A stretch of DNA of 64,000 bases from Streptomyces filamentosus. GTDB taxonomy: Bacteria; Actinomycetota; Actinomycetes; Streptomycetales; Streptomycetaceae. Positions within the stretch are counted from its first letter, which is position 1; every line of letters begins with the position of its first letter. The translations under genes and the position numbers were made by a program. Below the pieces are notes generated by a model that was not told the origin of the DNA, did not search any database, and saw nothing but the letters and a program-made list of their open reading frames with translations. The stretch spans positions 834,501 through 898,500 of the forward strand of contig NZ_BNBE01000003.1 of assembly GCF_014654895.1 (NCBI RefSeq). The letters run 5' to 3'. Shown piece by piece: positions 1 to 8,432 of this stretch.

Positions 1-1454
1 TTGCCGGCGTCCATGCGCGGGGTCCACTCCGCGGCACGGCGCCAGTTGGCGCGCAGCGCGTCGGTGTCCGGCCAGAAGCCGACGGCGAGGCCGGCGGCGT
101 AGGCGGCACCGAGGCAGGTGGTCTCGGCGACCATGGGGCGCACCACGGGGGCGTCCAGGAAGTCCGAGAGGGTCTGCATCAGCAGGTTGTTGGAGGTCAT
201 GCCGCCGTCGACCTTGAGCGCGGTCAGCTCGACGCCGGAGTCCTTGGTCATGGCGTCGGTGATCTCGCGGGTCTGCCAGGCGGTGGCCTCCAGGACGGCA
301 CGGGCGATGTGCGCCTTGGTGACGTAGCGGGTGAGGCCGGCGATCACGCCGCGGGCGTCGGAGCGCCAGTACGGGGCGAAGAGGCCGGAGAAGGCGGGCA
401 CGAAGTAGGCGCCGCCGTTGTCCTCGACGGAGGAGGCCAGGGTCTCGATCTCGGCGGCGGACTTGATCAGGCCCATCTGGTCGCGCATCCACTGGACGAG
501 CGAGCCGGTGACGGCGATGGAGCCCTCCAGGGCGTAGACCGGCTTGGCGTCGCCGATCTGGTAGCCGACGGTGGTCAGCAGGCCGCTGTAGGAGTTGATG
601 ATCTTGTCACCGGTGTTCATCAGCATGAAGGTGCCGGTGCCGTACGTGGACTTGGCCTCGCCCTCGGCGAAACAGGTCTGGCCGAAGAGGGCGGCCTGCT
701 GGTCGCCGAGCGCGGAGGCGACCGGGACGCCGTCGAGGACGCCGCCCTTGACCGTGCCGTACACCTCGGCGGAGGAGCGGATCTCGGGGAGCACCGCGGC
801 CGGGATGTCGATGGACTGGAGGATGCGCTCGTCCCAGGCCATCTCGTGGAGGTTCATCAGGAGGGTGCGGGAGGCGTTGGTGACGTCGGTGACGTGGACG
901 CCGCCCTCGGTGCCGCCCGTGAGGTTCCAGATGACCCAGGAGTCCATGGTGCCGAAGAGGATGTCGCCGCGCTCGGCGCGCTCGCGCAGGCCCTCGACGT
1001 TGTCGAGGAGCCAGCGGACCTTGGGGCCGGAGAAGTAGGAGGCGAGCGGGAGGCCGGTCTCGCGGCGGAAGCGGTCCTGGCCGACGTTGCGGCCGAGCTC
1101 CTTGCAGAGGGCGTCGGTGCGGGTGTCCTGCCAGACGAGCGCGTTGTGCACGGGCTCGCCGGTGTTCCTGTCCCACATCAGCGTGGTCTCGCGCTGGTTG
1201 GTGATGCCGATGGCCTTGACGTCGGCGGCGGTGATGCCGGCCTTGACGATGGCGCCGGCGACGACCTCCTGGACGTTGGTCCAGATCTCGGTGGCGTCGT
1301 GCTCGACCCAGCCCGGCTTCGGGAAGATCTGCTCGTGCTCCTTCTGGTCGACCGAGACGATCCGGCCGTCCTTGTCGAAGACGATGCAGCGGGACGAGGT
1401 GGTGCCCTGGTCGATGGCGGCGATGAACGGGCCGGCGGTGTGGGCGTCGGTCAC
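1..1454 (-). CDS. glpK: Glycerol kinase GlpK (3' end cut by window edge)
   Basis: ATP-dependent phosphorylation of glycerol to glycerol-3-phosphate in the cytoplasm, the second step of glycerol uptake and use. The frame reads 484 codons from GTG at 1454 and runs off the window; the family is about 500-510 residues, so only the last 20-30 are missing. The N-terminal nucleotide-binding motif DQGTTSSR lies at residues 15-22 and typical FGGY-kinase segments follow (WVEHDATEIW, LDGVPVASALGDQQAALFGQ, GLFAPYWRSDARG, VDGGMTSNNL). An AGGAG ribosome site lies about 8 nt upstream of the GTG. It follows glpF by 71 nt on the same strand, so it is the second structural gene of a gylR-controlled operon. Confidence 0.97.
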   Translation of the reverse strand, partial: MTDAHTAGPFIAAIDQGTTSSRCIVFDKDGRIVSVDQKEHEQIFPKPGWVEHDATEIWTNVQEVVAGAIVKAGITAADVKAIGITNQRETTLMWDRNTGEPVHNALVWQDTRTDALCKELGRNVGQDRFRRETGLPLASYFSGPKVRWLLDNVEGLRERAERGDILFGTMDSWVIWNLTGGTEGGVHVTDVTNASRTLLMNLHEMAWDERILQSIDIPAAVLPEIRSSAEVYGTVKGGVLDGVPVASALGDQQAALFGQTCFAEGEAKSTYGTGTFMLMNTGDKIINSYSGLLTTVGYQIGDAKPVYALEGSIAVTGSLVQWMRDQMGLIKSAAEIETLASSVEDNGGAYFVPAFSGLFAPYWRSDARGVIAGLTRYVTKAHIARAVLEATAWQTREITDAMTKDSGVELTALKVDGGMTSNNLLMQTLSDFLDAPVVRPMVAETTCLGAAYAAGLAVGFWPDTDALRANWRRAAEWTPRMDAG

Positions 1455-1525
1455 GGTGTGCTCCTGGGAAGTCTGGGAAGGACGGCTCGGGTACGTCTCT
1501 GGCTCTGGTGCTGCCGCGGTGCTGC

Positions 1526-2284
1526 TCAGGCGAACGCGAGGTTGTAGATACCCGCGGCGAGCGCTCCACCGATCAGCGGACCGGCGACCGGGATCCAGGC
1601 GTAGCTCCAGTCGGAGCCGCCCTTGTTCGGCAGGGGGAGCAGGGCGTGCACGATGCGGGGGCCGAGGTCGCGCGCCGGGTTGATGGCGTAACCGGTCGGG
1701 CCGCCGAGCGAGAGGCCGATGGAGACCACGACGAAGGCCGTGATCAGGGCGCCGAGGACGCCGAGGCCCTTGCCGCTGTCGTTGAGGCCCTGGGTGAGCA
1801 CGGCGAGGACGAGCACCACGGTGCCGATGATCTCGGTGGCGAGGTTCTGCCAGGTGTTCCGGATCTCGGGGCCGGTGGAGAAGATGCCGAGCACGGGGCC
1901 GGGGCCCTCGACGGGCTTCTCGCCGACCGTCTCCGGGTCGGTGAGGTGGGCCAGGAACTGGCCGTAGTAGGCGACCCAGACCAGGGCGGCGCCGATCATC
2001 GCGCCGAGGAGCTGGCCGGCGATGTAGACCGGCACGTCGCCCCACGCGCCGTCCTTGACGGCTATGCCGACGGTGACGGCGGGGTTCAGATGGGCCCCGG
2101 AGAGGGAAGCCGTCATGTAGACGGCCGTCATCACGGCGAAGCCCCACCCGAAGGTGATCGCGAGCCAGCCCGCGCCGCGGGCCTTGGAGCTCTTGAGCGT
2201 CACGGCGGCGCAGACGCCGCCGCCGAGAAGAATGAGTACGGCGGTACCGATGGTCTCGCCGAGGAAGATGTCGGAGCTGGACAC
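1526..2284 (-). CDS. glpF: Glycerol uptake facilitator (aquaglyceroporin) GlpF
   Basis: A 252-residue membrane channel of the MIP family that lets glycerol diffuse into the cell for GlpK. Both half-helix signatures are visible: HLNPAVT in the first half and INPARD in the second. The Asp after the second NPAR is typical of glycerol channels rather than water-only aquaporins. Six hydrophobic segments fit the family. The GTG start at 2284 is chosen because AAAGGAG stands 8-14 nt upstream and the product then begins directly before the first membrane helix; an upstream in-frame start at 2383 would add a polar tail. It is the first gene of the operon with glpK. Confidence 0.95.
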   Translation of the reverse strand: MSSSDIFLGETIGTAVLILLGGGVCAAVTLKSSKARGAGWLAITFGWGFAVMTAVYMTASLSGAHLNPAVTVGIAVKDGAWGDVPVYIAGQLLGAMIGAALVWVAYYGQFLAHLTDPETVGEKPVEGPGPVLGIFSTGPEIRNTWQNLATEIIGTVVLVLAVLTQGLNDSGKGLGVLGALITAFVVVSIGLSLGGPTGYAINPARDLGPRIVHALLPLPNKGGSDWSYAWIPVAGPLIGGALAAGIYNLAFA

Positions 2285-2410
2285 CCGCGACTCCTTTGTC
2301 CTTCGTCCAGGGAAAGGCGAACCCCGGTTCGCCCGTGGTCCGCGCCCTCGTGTGAGGGCGTTGGCGGCCCTTGGCACTGCCACACTCTAGCGCGTATTGC
2401 CGGTAGGTGT

Positions 2411-2423
2411 TCGGCAATGCCGA
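2411..2423. promoter_or_regulatory. Candidate GylR operator upstream of glpF
   Basis: Perfect 6+1+6 palindrome TCGGCA-A-TGCCGA (in context GTTCGGCAATGCCGAC), about 130 nt upstream of the glpF start. A related sequence (GTTCGACAATGCTGAAC) lies just upstream of gylR itself, as expected for an IclR-family regulator that controls itself and its operon. The assignment to GylR is inference. Confidence 0.55.
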
Positions 2424-2589
2424 CCGATGCACGGAAGTTTTGCCCTGGGGTTAACAGCGCGTCAAGGGTCTGGGAAGGGGAAAACCCGCCGATGACGCGA
2501 TCGTTACCGACGGGTTCGGGAGGGCGCGGAGGGCGACGGGGCGTGCCCGCGCGCAGGGCGGGGCGCGCTCGCGCGGAACGGCGGGGCAC

Positions 2590-2815
2590 ACCCGTACGGG
2601 TGGCGGGGCCGTGCTCGTACGGGGCGGGGGACCGTGCTCGCAAGGGGCGAAGGGGTGCTCCCGTACGAGGCGGGGGATGCTCCCGTACGGGCGGTCGGGC
2701 CGCGCCCGTACGAGGCGGGGGTGCTGCCGTACGGGGCGGGAGGCCGCGTTGATGCGGGTGGCCGGACCCTCTCGTGCGGGCCGGCCGGGCCCTGCTCGTG
2801 CGGGCCGGTCGGGGC
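2590..2815. repeat. Degenerate tandem repeats with CGTACGRGG core
   Basis: About eight imperfect units of 20-25 nt, most reading GTGCTC(C)CGTACGRGGCGGGG or a variant, occupy the noncoding space between gylR and glpF. The cores CGTACGGG or CGTACGAG recur near 2592, 2616, 2662, 2693, 2707 and 2728, with CGTGCGGG variants near 2774 and 2797. The units are not identical, so this is an old or drifting array. Confidence 0.7.
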
Positions 2816-2829
2816 GCGTCCCCGTGGGG

Positions 2830-3594
2830 TCAGAAGCGGCCGGCGCCCAGGTCCCGGGAGACCGCGCGGGCGCAGTCGCGCACCGCCGCCACCAGCTCCG
2901 GGCGCAGCTCGCCGGAGGGGCAGAGGCGCTCCACCGCACCGGTGACCGCCACCGCGCCCACCGGCATCCGGCGCCGGTCGTGGATCGGCGCGGCCACCGA
3001 GGCCACGCCCTCCCAGGTCTCCTCCACGTCCGCCGCCCAGCCGCGCGCCCGCGTCATGTCGAGGAGCGCCTCGAACTCCACCGGGTCCGTGACGGTGCGG
3101 GGCGTGTGCGGCTCCCGCTCCACCTCCAGGGCCTCGCTGTGCGCCACCGGGTCGTACGCCGACAGGACCTTGCCCAGCGCCGTGGAGTGCAGCGGCTGCA
3201 TCGCGCCCACCTCCAGGACCTGCCGGCTGTCGTCCGGCCGGAAGACGTGGTGCACGATCAGCACGCCCTGCTGGTGCAGCACCCCCAGGTGCACGCTCTC
3301 CCCGCTGGACCGCGCCAGGTCGTCCGTCCACACCAGCGCCCGCGCCCGCAGCTCGTGCACGTCCAGGTAGCTGTTGCCGAGCCGCAGCAGCTCGGCCCCC
3401 AGCTGGTACCGGCCCGAGGGGGCGTCCTGCTCCACGAAGCCCTCCGCCTGGAGGGTCCGCAGGATGCCGTGGGCCGTGCCCTTGGCCAGCCCCAGCGAGG
3501 ACGCGATGTCGGACAGGCCGAGCCGGCGCTCGCCGCCCGCGAGCAGGCGCAGCATGGCCGCCGCGCGTTCAAGCGACTGGATGTTCTTCGCCAT
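2830..3594 (-). CDS. gylR: Glycerol operon regulator GylR (IclR family)
   Basis: A 254-residue IclR-family transcription factor. An N-terminal winged helix-turn-helix (residues about 5-65, LSDIASSLGLAKGTAHGILR) is followed by an effector-binding domain with the STALGK motif. Its length and position upstream of glpF-glpK, in the same orientation and next to divergent metH, match GylR of S. coelicolor, the glycerol-inducible repressor of the gyl operon. ATG at 3594 is chosen because the product then starts at the usual MAKNIQSLERAA; longer in-frame starts add unrelated sequence across the promoter. A GAGAAGGG ribosome site precedes it. A palindrome at 3621-3637 suggests autoregulation. Confidence 0.93.
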   Translation of the reverse strand: MAKNIQSLERAAAMLRLLAGGERRLGLSDIASSLGLAKGTAHGILRTLQAEGFVEQDAPSGRYQLGAELLRLGNSYLDVHELRARALVWTDDLARSSGESVHLGVLHQQGVLIVHHVFRPDDSRQVLEVGAMQPLHSTALGKVLSAYDPVAHSEALEVEREPHTPRTVTDPVEFEALLDMTRARGWAADVEETWEGVASVAAPIHDRRRMPVGAVAVTGAVERLCPSGELRPELVAAVRDCARAVSRDLGAGRF

Positions 3595-3620
3595 CGCCCG
3601 ACCCTTCTCCCTCACATGCT

Positions 3621-3637
3621 GTTCGACAATGCTGAAC
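3621..3637. promoter_or_regulatory. Candidate GylR operator upstream of gylR
   Basis: Imperfect palindrome GTTCGACAATGCTGAAC, 27-43 nt upstream of the gylR ATG and so able to overlap its promoter. It matches the palindrome upstream of glpF at most positions (TTCGRCAATGCYGA). A further related half, TCGGTCGATGCCGA, follows at 3642-3655. Confidence 0.55.
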
Positions 3638-3765
3638 ACTATCGGTCGATGCCGACCTTGCGTCACACCAGACAGTGTCGGTGAAGAAGGGGCCGTACCG
3701 GGAGTCCTCGCACACAGGATGCCGTCCGGCCCGTGGGACGCCATGTCCACCCCGGCCGAAGCGCG

Positions 3766-3798
3766 GTTAGGCTGACTCCGTGCACCCTCCGCCGAGGG
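3766..3798 (+). promoter_or_regulatory. metH promoter -10 and short leader hairpin
   Basis: A TAGGCT -10-like hexamer lies about 65 nt upstream of the metH start, and the leader begins with a small hairpin CCCTC-CGCC-GAGGG (3785-3798). I do not see the conserved core of a cobalamin, SAH or SAM riboswitch here. Weak, sequence-only call. Confidence 0.4.
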
Positions 3799-3839
3799 AG
3801 CAAAGCCGACAGCCGTCGCATCCCAGGGAGAACTCATCC

Positions 3840-6800
3840 ATGGCCTCGTCGCCGACCCCTTCCGCCGACAGCAGGACCCGCGCCGCAGCGCTCCGCGAAG
3901 CACTCGCCAGCCGCGTCGTCGTCGCCGACGGAGCCATGGGCACCATGCTCCAGGCCCAGGACCCCACCCTCGAGGACTTCCAGAACCTCGAAGGGTGCAA
4001 CGAGATCCTCAACGTCACCCGGCCCGACATCGTCAGCTCCGTCCACCGCGAGTACTTCGAGGTCGGCGTCGACTGCGTCGAGACCAACACCTTCGGCTCC
4101 AACCACACCGCGGCGGGCGAGTACGAGATCGCCGACCGCATCTTCGAGCTGTCCGAGGCCGGCGCCCGGATCGCCCGCGAGGTCGCCGACGAGTTCGGCG
4201 CGAAGGACGGCCGCCAGCGCTGGGTCCTCGGCTCCATCGGCCCCGGCACCAAGCTGCCGTCGCTCGGCCACATCGCGTACGACGTCCTGCGCGACGGCTA
4301 CCAGCAGAACGCCGAGGGCCTGCTGGCCGGCGGCTCGGACGCCCTGATCGTCGAGACCTCCCAGGACCTCCTCCAGACCAAGGCGAGCCTCGTCGGCGCC
4401 CGCCGGGCGATGGACGCCCTCGGCATCGACGTCCCGCTGATCTGCTCGCTCGCCTTCGAGACCACCGGCGTCATGCTGCTCGGCTCCGAGATCGGCGCCG
4501 CGCTCACCGCCCTCGAACCCCTCGGCATCGACCTCATCGGCCTGAACTGCTCCACCGGCCCGGCCGAGATGAACGAGCACCTGCGCTACCTGGCCCGCCA
4601 CTCCACGACCCCGCTCATGTGCATGCCGAACGCCGGCCTGCCCGTGCTGACCAAGGACGGCGCGTACTTCCCGCTGACGCCGCCCGAGATGGCCGACGCC
4701 CAGGAGCACTTCGTCCGCGACTACGGCCTCTCCCTGGTCGGCGGCTGCTGCGGCTCCACGCCCGAGCACTTGCGCCAGGTCGTCGAGCGGGTCCAGGGCA
4801 TGACGCCCCCCGAGCGCGTCCCCCACCCCGAGCCGGGCGCCGCCTCCCTCTACCAGACCGTGCCGTTCCGGCAGGACACCTCGTACCTGGCGATCGGGGA
4901 GCGGACGAACGCGAACGGGTCGAAGAAGTTCCGGGAGGCCATGCTGGAGGGCCGCTGGGACGACTGCGTGGAGATGGCCCGGGACCAGATCCGCGAGGGC
5001 GCGCACATGCTCGACCTGTGCGTGGACTACGTGGGCCGCGACGGCGTCGCCGACATGCGGGAGCTGGCCGGCCGCTTCGCCACCGCCTCCACCCTGCCCA
5101 TCGTCCTCGACTCCACCGAGGTCCCCGTCCTGCGCGCCGGCCTGGAGAAGCTCGGCGGCCGCGCGGTCATCAACTCGGTGAACTACGAGGACGGCGACGG
5201 CCCCGAGTCCCGCTTCGCCAAGGTCACGCAGCTCGCGCAGGAGCACGGCGCCGCCCTGATCGCCCTCACCATCGACGAGGAGGGCCAGGCCCGCACCGCC
5301 GAGAAGAAGGTCGAGATCGCGGAGCGGCTGATCGCGGACCTGACGGGCAACTGGGGGATCCGCGAGTCGGACATCCTCATCGACACCCTGACCTTCACCA
5401 TCTGCACCGGCCAGGAGGAGTCGCGGAAGGACGGCATCGCGACGATCGAGGCGATCCGCGAGCTGAAGCGCCGCCACCCCGAGGTGCAGACCACCCTCGG
5501 CCTCTCCAACATCTCCTTCGGCCTCAACCCGGCCGCCCGGATCCTGCTCAACTCGGTCTTCCTGGACGAGTGCGTGAAGGCGGGCCTGGACTCCGCCATC
5601 GTCCACGCCTCGAAGATCCTCCCCATCGCCCGCTTCGACGAGGAGCAGGTCACCACCGCCCTCGACCTCGTGTACGACCGCCGCCGCGAGGGCTACGACC
5701 CGCTCCAGAAGCTCATGGAGCTGTTCGAGGGCGCCACCACCAAGTCCCTCAAGGCCGGCAAGGCCGAGGAGCTGGCCGCGCTGCCCCTGGAGGAGCGCCT
5801 CAAGCGCCGGATCATCGACGGCGAGAAGAACGGCCTTGAAGCCGACCTCGACGAGGCCCTGACCACCACCCCGGCCCTCGACATCGTCAACGACACCCTC
5901 CTCGACGGCATGAAGACGGTCGGCGAGCTCTTCGGCTCGGGGCAGATGCAGCTGCCGTTCGTGCTCCAGTCCGCCGAGGTCATGAAGACCGCGGTGGCCC
6001 ACCTGGAGCCCCACATGGAGAAGTCCGACGCCGACGGCAAGGGCACCATCGTGCTCGCCACCGTCCGCGGCGACGTCCACGACATCGGCAAGAACCTCGT
6101 CGACATCATCCTCTCCAACAACGGCTACAACGTCGTCAACATCGGCATCAAGCAGCCCGTCTCCGCCATCCTCGAAGCCGCCGAGGAACACGACGCCGAC
6201 GTCATCGGCATGTCCGGCCTCCTGGTCAAGTCCACCGTGATCATGAAGGAGAACCTGGAGGAGCTCAACCAGCGCGAGCTGGCCGCCAAGTACCCCGTGA
6301 TCCTCGGCGGCGCCGCCCTGACCAGGGCCTACGTCGAGCAGGACCTCCACGAGATCTACCAGGGCGAGGTCCGCTACGCCCGCGACGCCTTCGAGGGCCT
6401 GCGCCTCATGGACGCCCTCGTCGCCGTCAAGCGCGGCGTCCCCGGAGCCGCGCTCCCCGAACTGAAGCAGCGCCGGGTCCCCAAGGCCACCGCCGCCCTC
6501 CAGATCGACGAGCCCGAGCCCGGCGGCCGCTCCGACGTCGCCACCGACAACCCCGTCCCCACCCCGCCCTTCTGGGGCACCCGCGTGGTCAAGGGCATCG
6601 GGCTCAAGGAGTACGCCTCCTGGCTCGACGAGGGCGCCCTCTTCAAGGGCCAGTGGGGCCTCAAGCAGAACCGGGCCGGCGACGGACCGACGTACGAGGA
6701 GCTGGTGGAGACCGAGGGCCGGCCCCGGCTGCGCGGCTGGCTCGACCGGCTGCACACCGAGAACCTGCTGGAAGCGGCCGTCGTCCACGGCTACTTCCCG

Positions 6801-7349
6801 TGCGTCTCCAAGGGCGACGACCTGATCATCCTCGACGAGGCCGGGAACGAACGCACCCGCTTCACCTTCCCGCGCCAGCGCCGCGGCCGCCGCCTCTGCC
6901 TCGCGGACTTCTTCCGCCCCGAGGAGTCCGGCGAGACCGACGTCGTCGGCCTCCAGGTCGTCACCGTCGGCTCCCGGATCGGCGAGGAGACCGCCCGCCT
7001 CTTCGCCGCCGACTCCTACCGCGACTACCTGGAGCTCCACGGCCTGTCCGTGCAGCTGGCCGAGGCCCTCGCCGAGTACTGGCACGCCCGCGTCCGCGCC
7101 GAGCTGGGCTTCGCCGGAGAGGACCCGGCCGACGTCCAGGACATGTTCGACCTCAAGTACCGCGGTGCCCGCTTCTCCCTCGGCTACGGCGCCTGCCCCG
7201 ACCTGGAGGACCGCGCCAAGATCGCCGAGCTGCTCCGGCCGGAGCGGATCGGGGTGCACCTCTCGGAGGAGTTCCAGCTCCACCCCGAGCAGTCCACCGA
7301 CGCCATCGTGATCCACCACCCCGAGGCGAAGTACTTCAACGCCCGGTGA
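3840..7349 (+). CDS. metH: Cobalamin-dependent methionine synthase MetH
   Basis: Transfers the methyl group of 5-methyltetrahydrofolate to homocysteine through cobalamin, giving methionine. The 1169 residues show all four modules: homocysteine domain with zinc ligands Cys237, Cys303 and Cys304 (GGCCGSTPEH); pterin domain (GERTNANGSKKF, about residue 345); cobalamin domain with the DxHxxG motif at 745-750 (DVHDIGKNL), His747 being the lower cobalt ligand; and the C-terminal SAM-dependent reactivation domain (ADFFRPEESGETDVV, RFSLGYGACPDLEDR). The slightly short length is usual for actinobacterial MetH. The ATG at 3840 has AGGGAG in front of it; a GTG at 3780 would give a 20-residue extension with no support. 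Confidence 0.98.
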   Translation: MASSPTPSADSRTRAAALREALASRVVVADGAMGTMLQAQDPTLEDFQNLEGCNEILNVTRPDIVSSVHREYFEVGVDCVETNTFGSNHTAAGEYEIADRIFELSEAGARIAREVADEFGAKDGRQRWVLGSIGPGTKLPSLGHIAYDVLRDGYQQNAEGLLAGGSDALIVETSQDLLQTKASLVGARRAMDALGIDVPLICSLAFETTGVMLLGSEIGAALTALEPLGIDLIGLNCSTGPAEMNEHLRYLARHSTTPLMCMPNAGLPVLTKDGAYFPLTPPEMADAQEHFVRDYGLSLVGGCCGSTPEHLRQVVERVQGMTPPERVPHPEPGAASLYQTVPFRQDTSYLAIGERTNANGSKKFREAMLEGRWDDCVEMARDQIREGAHMLDLCVDYVGRDGVADMRELAGRFATASTLPIVLDSTEVPVLRAGLEKLGGRAVINSVNYEDGDGPESRFAKVTQLAQEHGAALIALTIDEEGQARTAEKKVEIAERLIADLTGNWGIRESDILIDTLTFTICTGQEESRKDGIATIEAIRELKRRHPEVQTTLGLSNISFGLNPAARILLNSVFLDECVKAGLDSAIVHASKILPIARFDEEQVTTALDLVYDRRREGYDPLQKLMELFEGATTKSLKAGKAEELAALPLEERLKRRIIDGEKNGLEADLDEALTTTPALDIVNDTLLDGMKTVGELFGSGQMQLPFVLQSAEVMKTAVAHLEPHMEKSDADGKGTIVLATVRGDVHDIGKNLVDIILSNNGYNVVNIGIKQPVSAILEAAEEHDADVIGMSGLLVKSTVIMKENLEELNQRELAAKYPVILGGAALTRAYVEQDLHEIYQGEVRYARDAFEGLRLMDALVAVKRGVPGAALPELKQRRVPKATAALQIDEPEPGGRSDVATDNPVPTPPFWGTRVVKGIGLKEYASWLDEGALFKGQWGLKQNRAGDGPTYEELVETEGRPRLRGWLDRLHTENLLEAAVVHGYFPCVSKGDDLIILDEAGNERTRFTFPRQRRGRRLCLADFFRPEESGETDVVGLQVVTVGSRIGEETARLFAADSYRDYLELHGLSVQLAEALAEYWHARVRAELGFAGEDPADVQDMFDLKYRGARFSLGYGACPDLEDRAKIAELLRPERIGVHLSEEFQLHPEQSTDAIVIHHPEAKYFNAR

Positions 7350-7400
7350 CCGCGCGCTGACGCCGGGGCGCAAATATCCGCGCCCGCGGTGATCGGGACG

Positions 7401-7419
7401 TACACTGGTCGGTCCAGTG
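7401..7419. promoter_or_regulatory. -10 element overlapping CACTGG-N5-CCAGTG palindrome
   Basis: A TACACT hexamer (7401-7406) overlaps a perfect inverted repeat CACTGG-TCGGT-CCAGTG (7403-7419), placed between metH and the HAD gene. This is where a repressor would block initiation. Regulator unknown. Confidence 0.5.
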
Positions 7420-7420
7420 C

Positions 7421-7462
7421 AGGCCGGTCCTCCTCCCCGTACCGGGGAAGGGGGCCGGCCTT
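7421..7462 (+). terminator. GC-rich stem-loop in metH-HAD gap
   Basis: AGGCCGGTCC pairs with GGGGCCGGCCT and an inner stem CCCC-GTACC-GGGG sits in the loop. It can act as the metH terminator or as an attenuator in the leader of the HAD gene, which starts 27 nt further on. Confidence 0.5.
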
Positions 7463-7488
7463 CTCGTCCCTCCATGGAGGTGTGCCGG

Positions 7489-8187
7489 ATGACCAGTACG
7501 GTCCCCGCGTCCCTGTTCCACGCCGGCGGGAGCTCCGCCCTGCAAGCGGTGTTCCTCGACATGGACGGGACCCTCGTCGACACCGAGGGCTTCTGGTGGG
7601 ACGCCGAGGTGGAGGTCTTCGCCGACCTCGGACACCGCCTCGACGAGACGTGGCGCGACGTCGTCGTCGGCGGTCCGATGACCCGCAGCGCGGGCTACCT
7701 CATCGAGTCGACCGGGGCCGACATCACCCTCGACGAGCTGACCGTCCTGCTCAACGAGAAGTTCGAGCAGCGCATCGAGCGCGGCGTCCCCCTCATGCCG
7801 GGCGCCGAGCGCCTGCTGGCCGAACTGGCCCGGCACGCCATCCCCACCGCCCTGGTCTCCGCCTCCCACCGGCGGATCATCGACCGGGTCCTGGAGTCCG
7901 TCGGCCGCGACCGCTTCCACCTCACCGTCGCCGGCGACGAGGTCGCCCGCACCAAGCCGCACCCGGAGCCGTACCTGACCGCGGCCCGCGGCGTCGGCGC
8001 CGACCCCGCCCTGTGTGCGGTCATCGAGGACACCGCGACGGGGGTGGCCGCCGCCGAGGCCGCCGGCTGCCGGGTCGTCGCCGTGCCCTCCGTCTCCCCG
8101 ATCCCCGCCCTGCCCGGCCGGGTCGTGGTCCGCTCCCTCGAAGAGGTCGACGTGCCGTTCCTGCGGACCCTCGTCTCCGGGATCTGA
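7489..8187 (+). CDS. HAD-superfamily phosphatase/phosphomutase (subfamily IA)
   Basis: A 232-residue cytoplasmic hydrolase. The catalytic motif I DMDGT is at residues 24-28 (Asp24 nucleophile, Asp26 acid/base), motif II at LVSASH, motif III Lys in RTKPHPEPYL, and motif IV in VIEDTATGVAAAEAAG. These are features of the beta-phosphoglucomutase or phosphoglycolate-phosphatase-like group; the substrate cannot be read from sequence. ATG 7489 is preceded by GGAGGTG. It lies downstream of metH on the same strand but behind a hairpin and a separate candidate promoter, so it may be expressed on its own. Confidence 0.85.
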   Translation: MTSTVPASLFHAGGSSALQAVFLDMDGTLVDTEGFWWDAEVEVFADLGHRLDETWRDVVVGGPMTRSAGYLIESTGADITLDELTVLLNEKFEQRIERGVPLMPGAERLLAELARHAIPTALVSASHRRIIDRVLESVGRDRFHLTVAGDEVARTKPHPEPYLTAARGVGADPALCAVIEDTATGVAAAEAAGCRVVAVPSVSPIPALPGRVVVRSLEEVDVPFLRTLVSGI

Positions 8188-8352
8188 GCGTCCGGGCTGC
8201 CGGGCCGCCGAGCGTCCGGGCAGCCGGTCCTCCGGAGTCCGACGCCTCCGGGACCAGGCGACAGGATCAGGGCATCCGAGACCCGGGTCCCGGAAATCTG
8301 AGCTTTATCTGAGCTTTCTCCGGGCTTTCCCCGGGGATTCCCCCACGCATTC

Positions 8353-8382
8353 GCGGCGGACGCCTTCCCGGGCGTCCGCCGC
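8353..8382 (+). terminator. Terminator after the HAD gene
   Basis: Perfect 12-bp stem GCGGCGGACGCC / GGCGTCCGCCGC with a 6-nt loop, followed by CCATTTGGTT. Confidence 0.8.
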
Positions 8383-8418
8383 CCATTTGGTTCAGGCCAT
8401 TCCTCGAATTGCGGACGC

Positions 8419-8432
8419 GTGACCTTGGTCAC
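8419..8432. promoter_or_regulatory. Perfect palindrome GTGACC-TT-GGTCAC
   Basis: A 14-nt perfect palindrome in the long gap upstream of the two binding-protein genes; a candidate operator for an unknown regulator. Confidence 0.4.

Larger units (their letters stand above)
2285..2829. promoter_or_regulatory. gylR-glpF intergenic region: glpF leader, palindrome and repeat array
   Basis: This 545-nt stretch has no gene. The part next to glpF (2285-2450) should hold the operon promoter and contains a TCGGCA-A-TGCCGA palindrome. The part next to the gylR stop (about 2590-2815) is filled by degenerate copies of a 20-25 nt unit built around CGTACGRGG. No clear rho-independent terminator is visible after gylR. 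Confidence 0.6.

Noticed and set aside
3676..3697. TGTCGGTG upstream of metH as a further PafBC-type promoter
   Set aside because: After the 8-nt spacer the sequence is GCCGTA, not TAnnnT, and no start codon follows at leaderless distance. It serves as a negative control for the motif.
3638..3839. Cobalamin or SAM/SAH riboswitch in front of metH
   Set aside because: Only a 5-bp hairpin is seen; none of the conserved cores of these riboswitches is recognisable.
3834..7583. A 1249-codon open frame on the minus strand opposite metH
   Set aside because: It is the complement of a real gene in high-G+C DNA. The translation is a Gly/Val/Ala/Leu-rich low-complexity shadow, while the plus strand encodes complete MetH.
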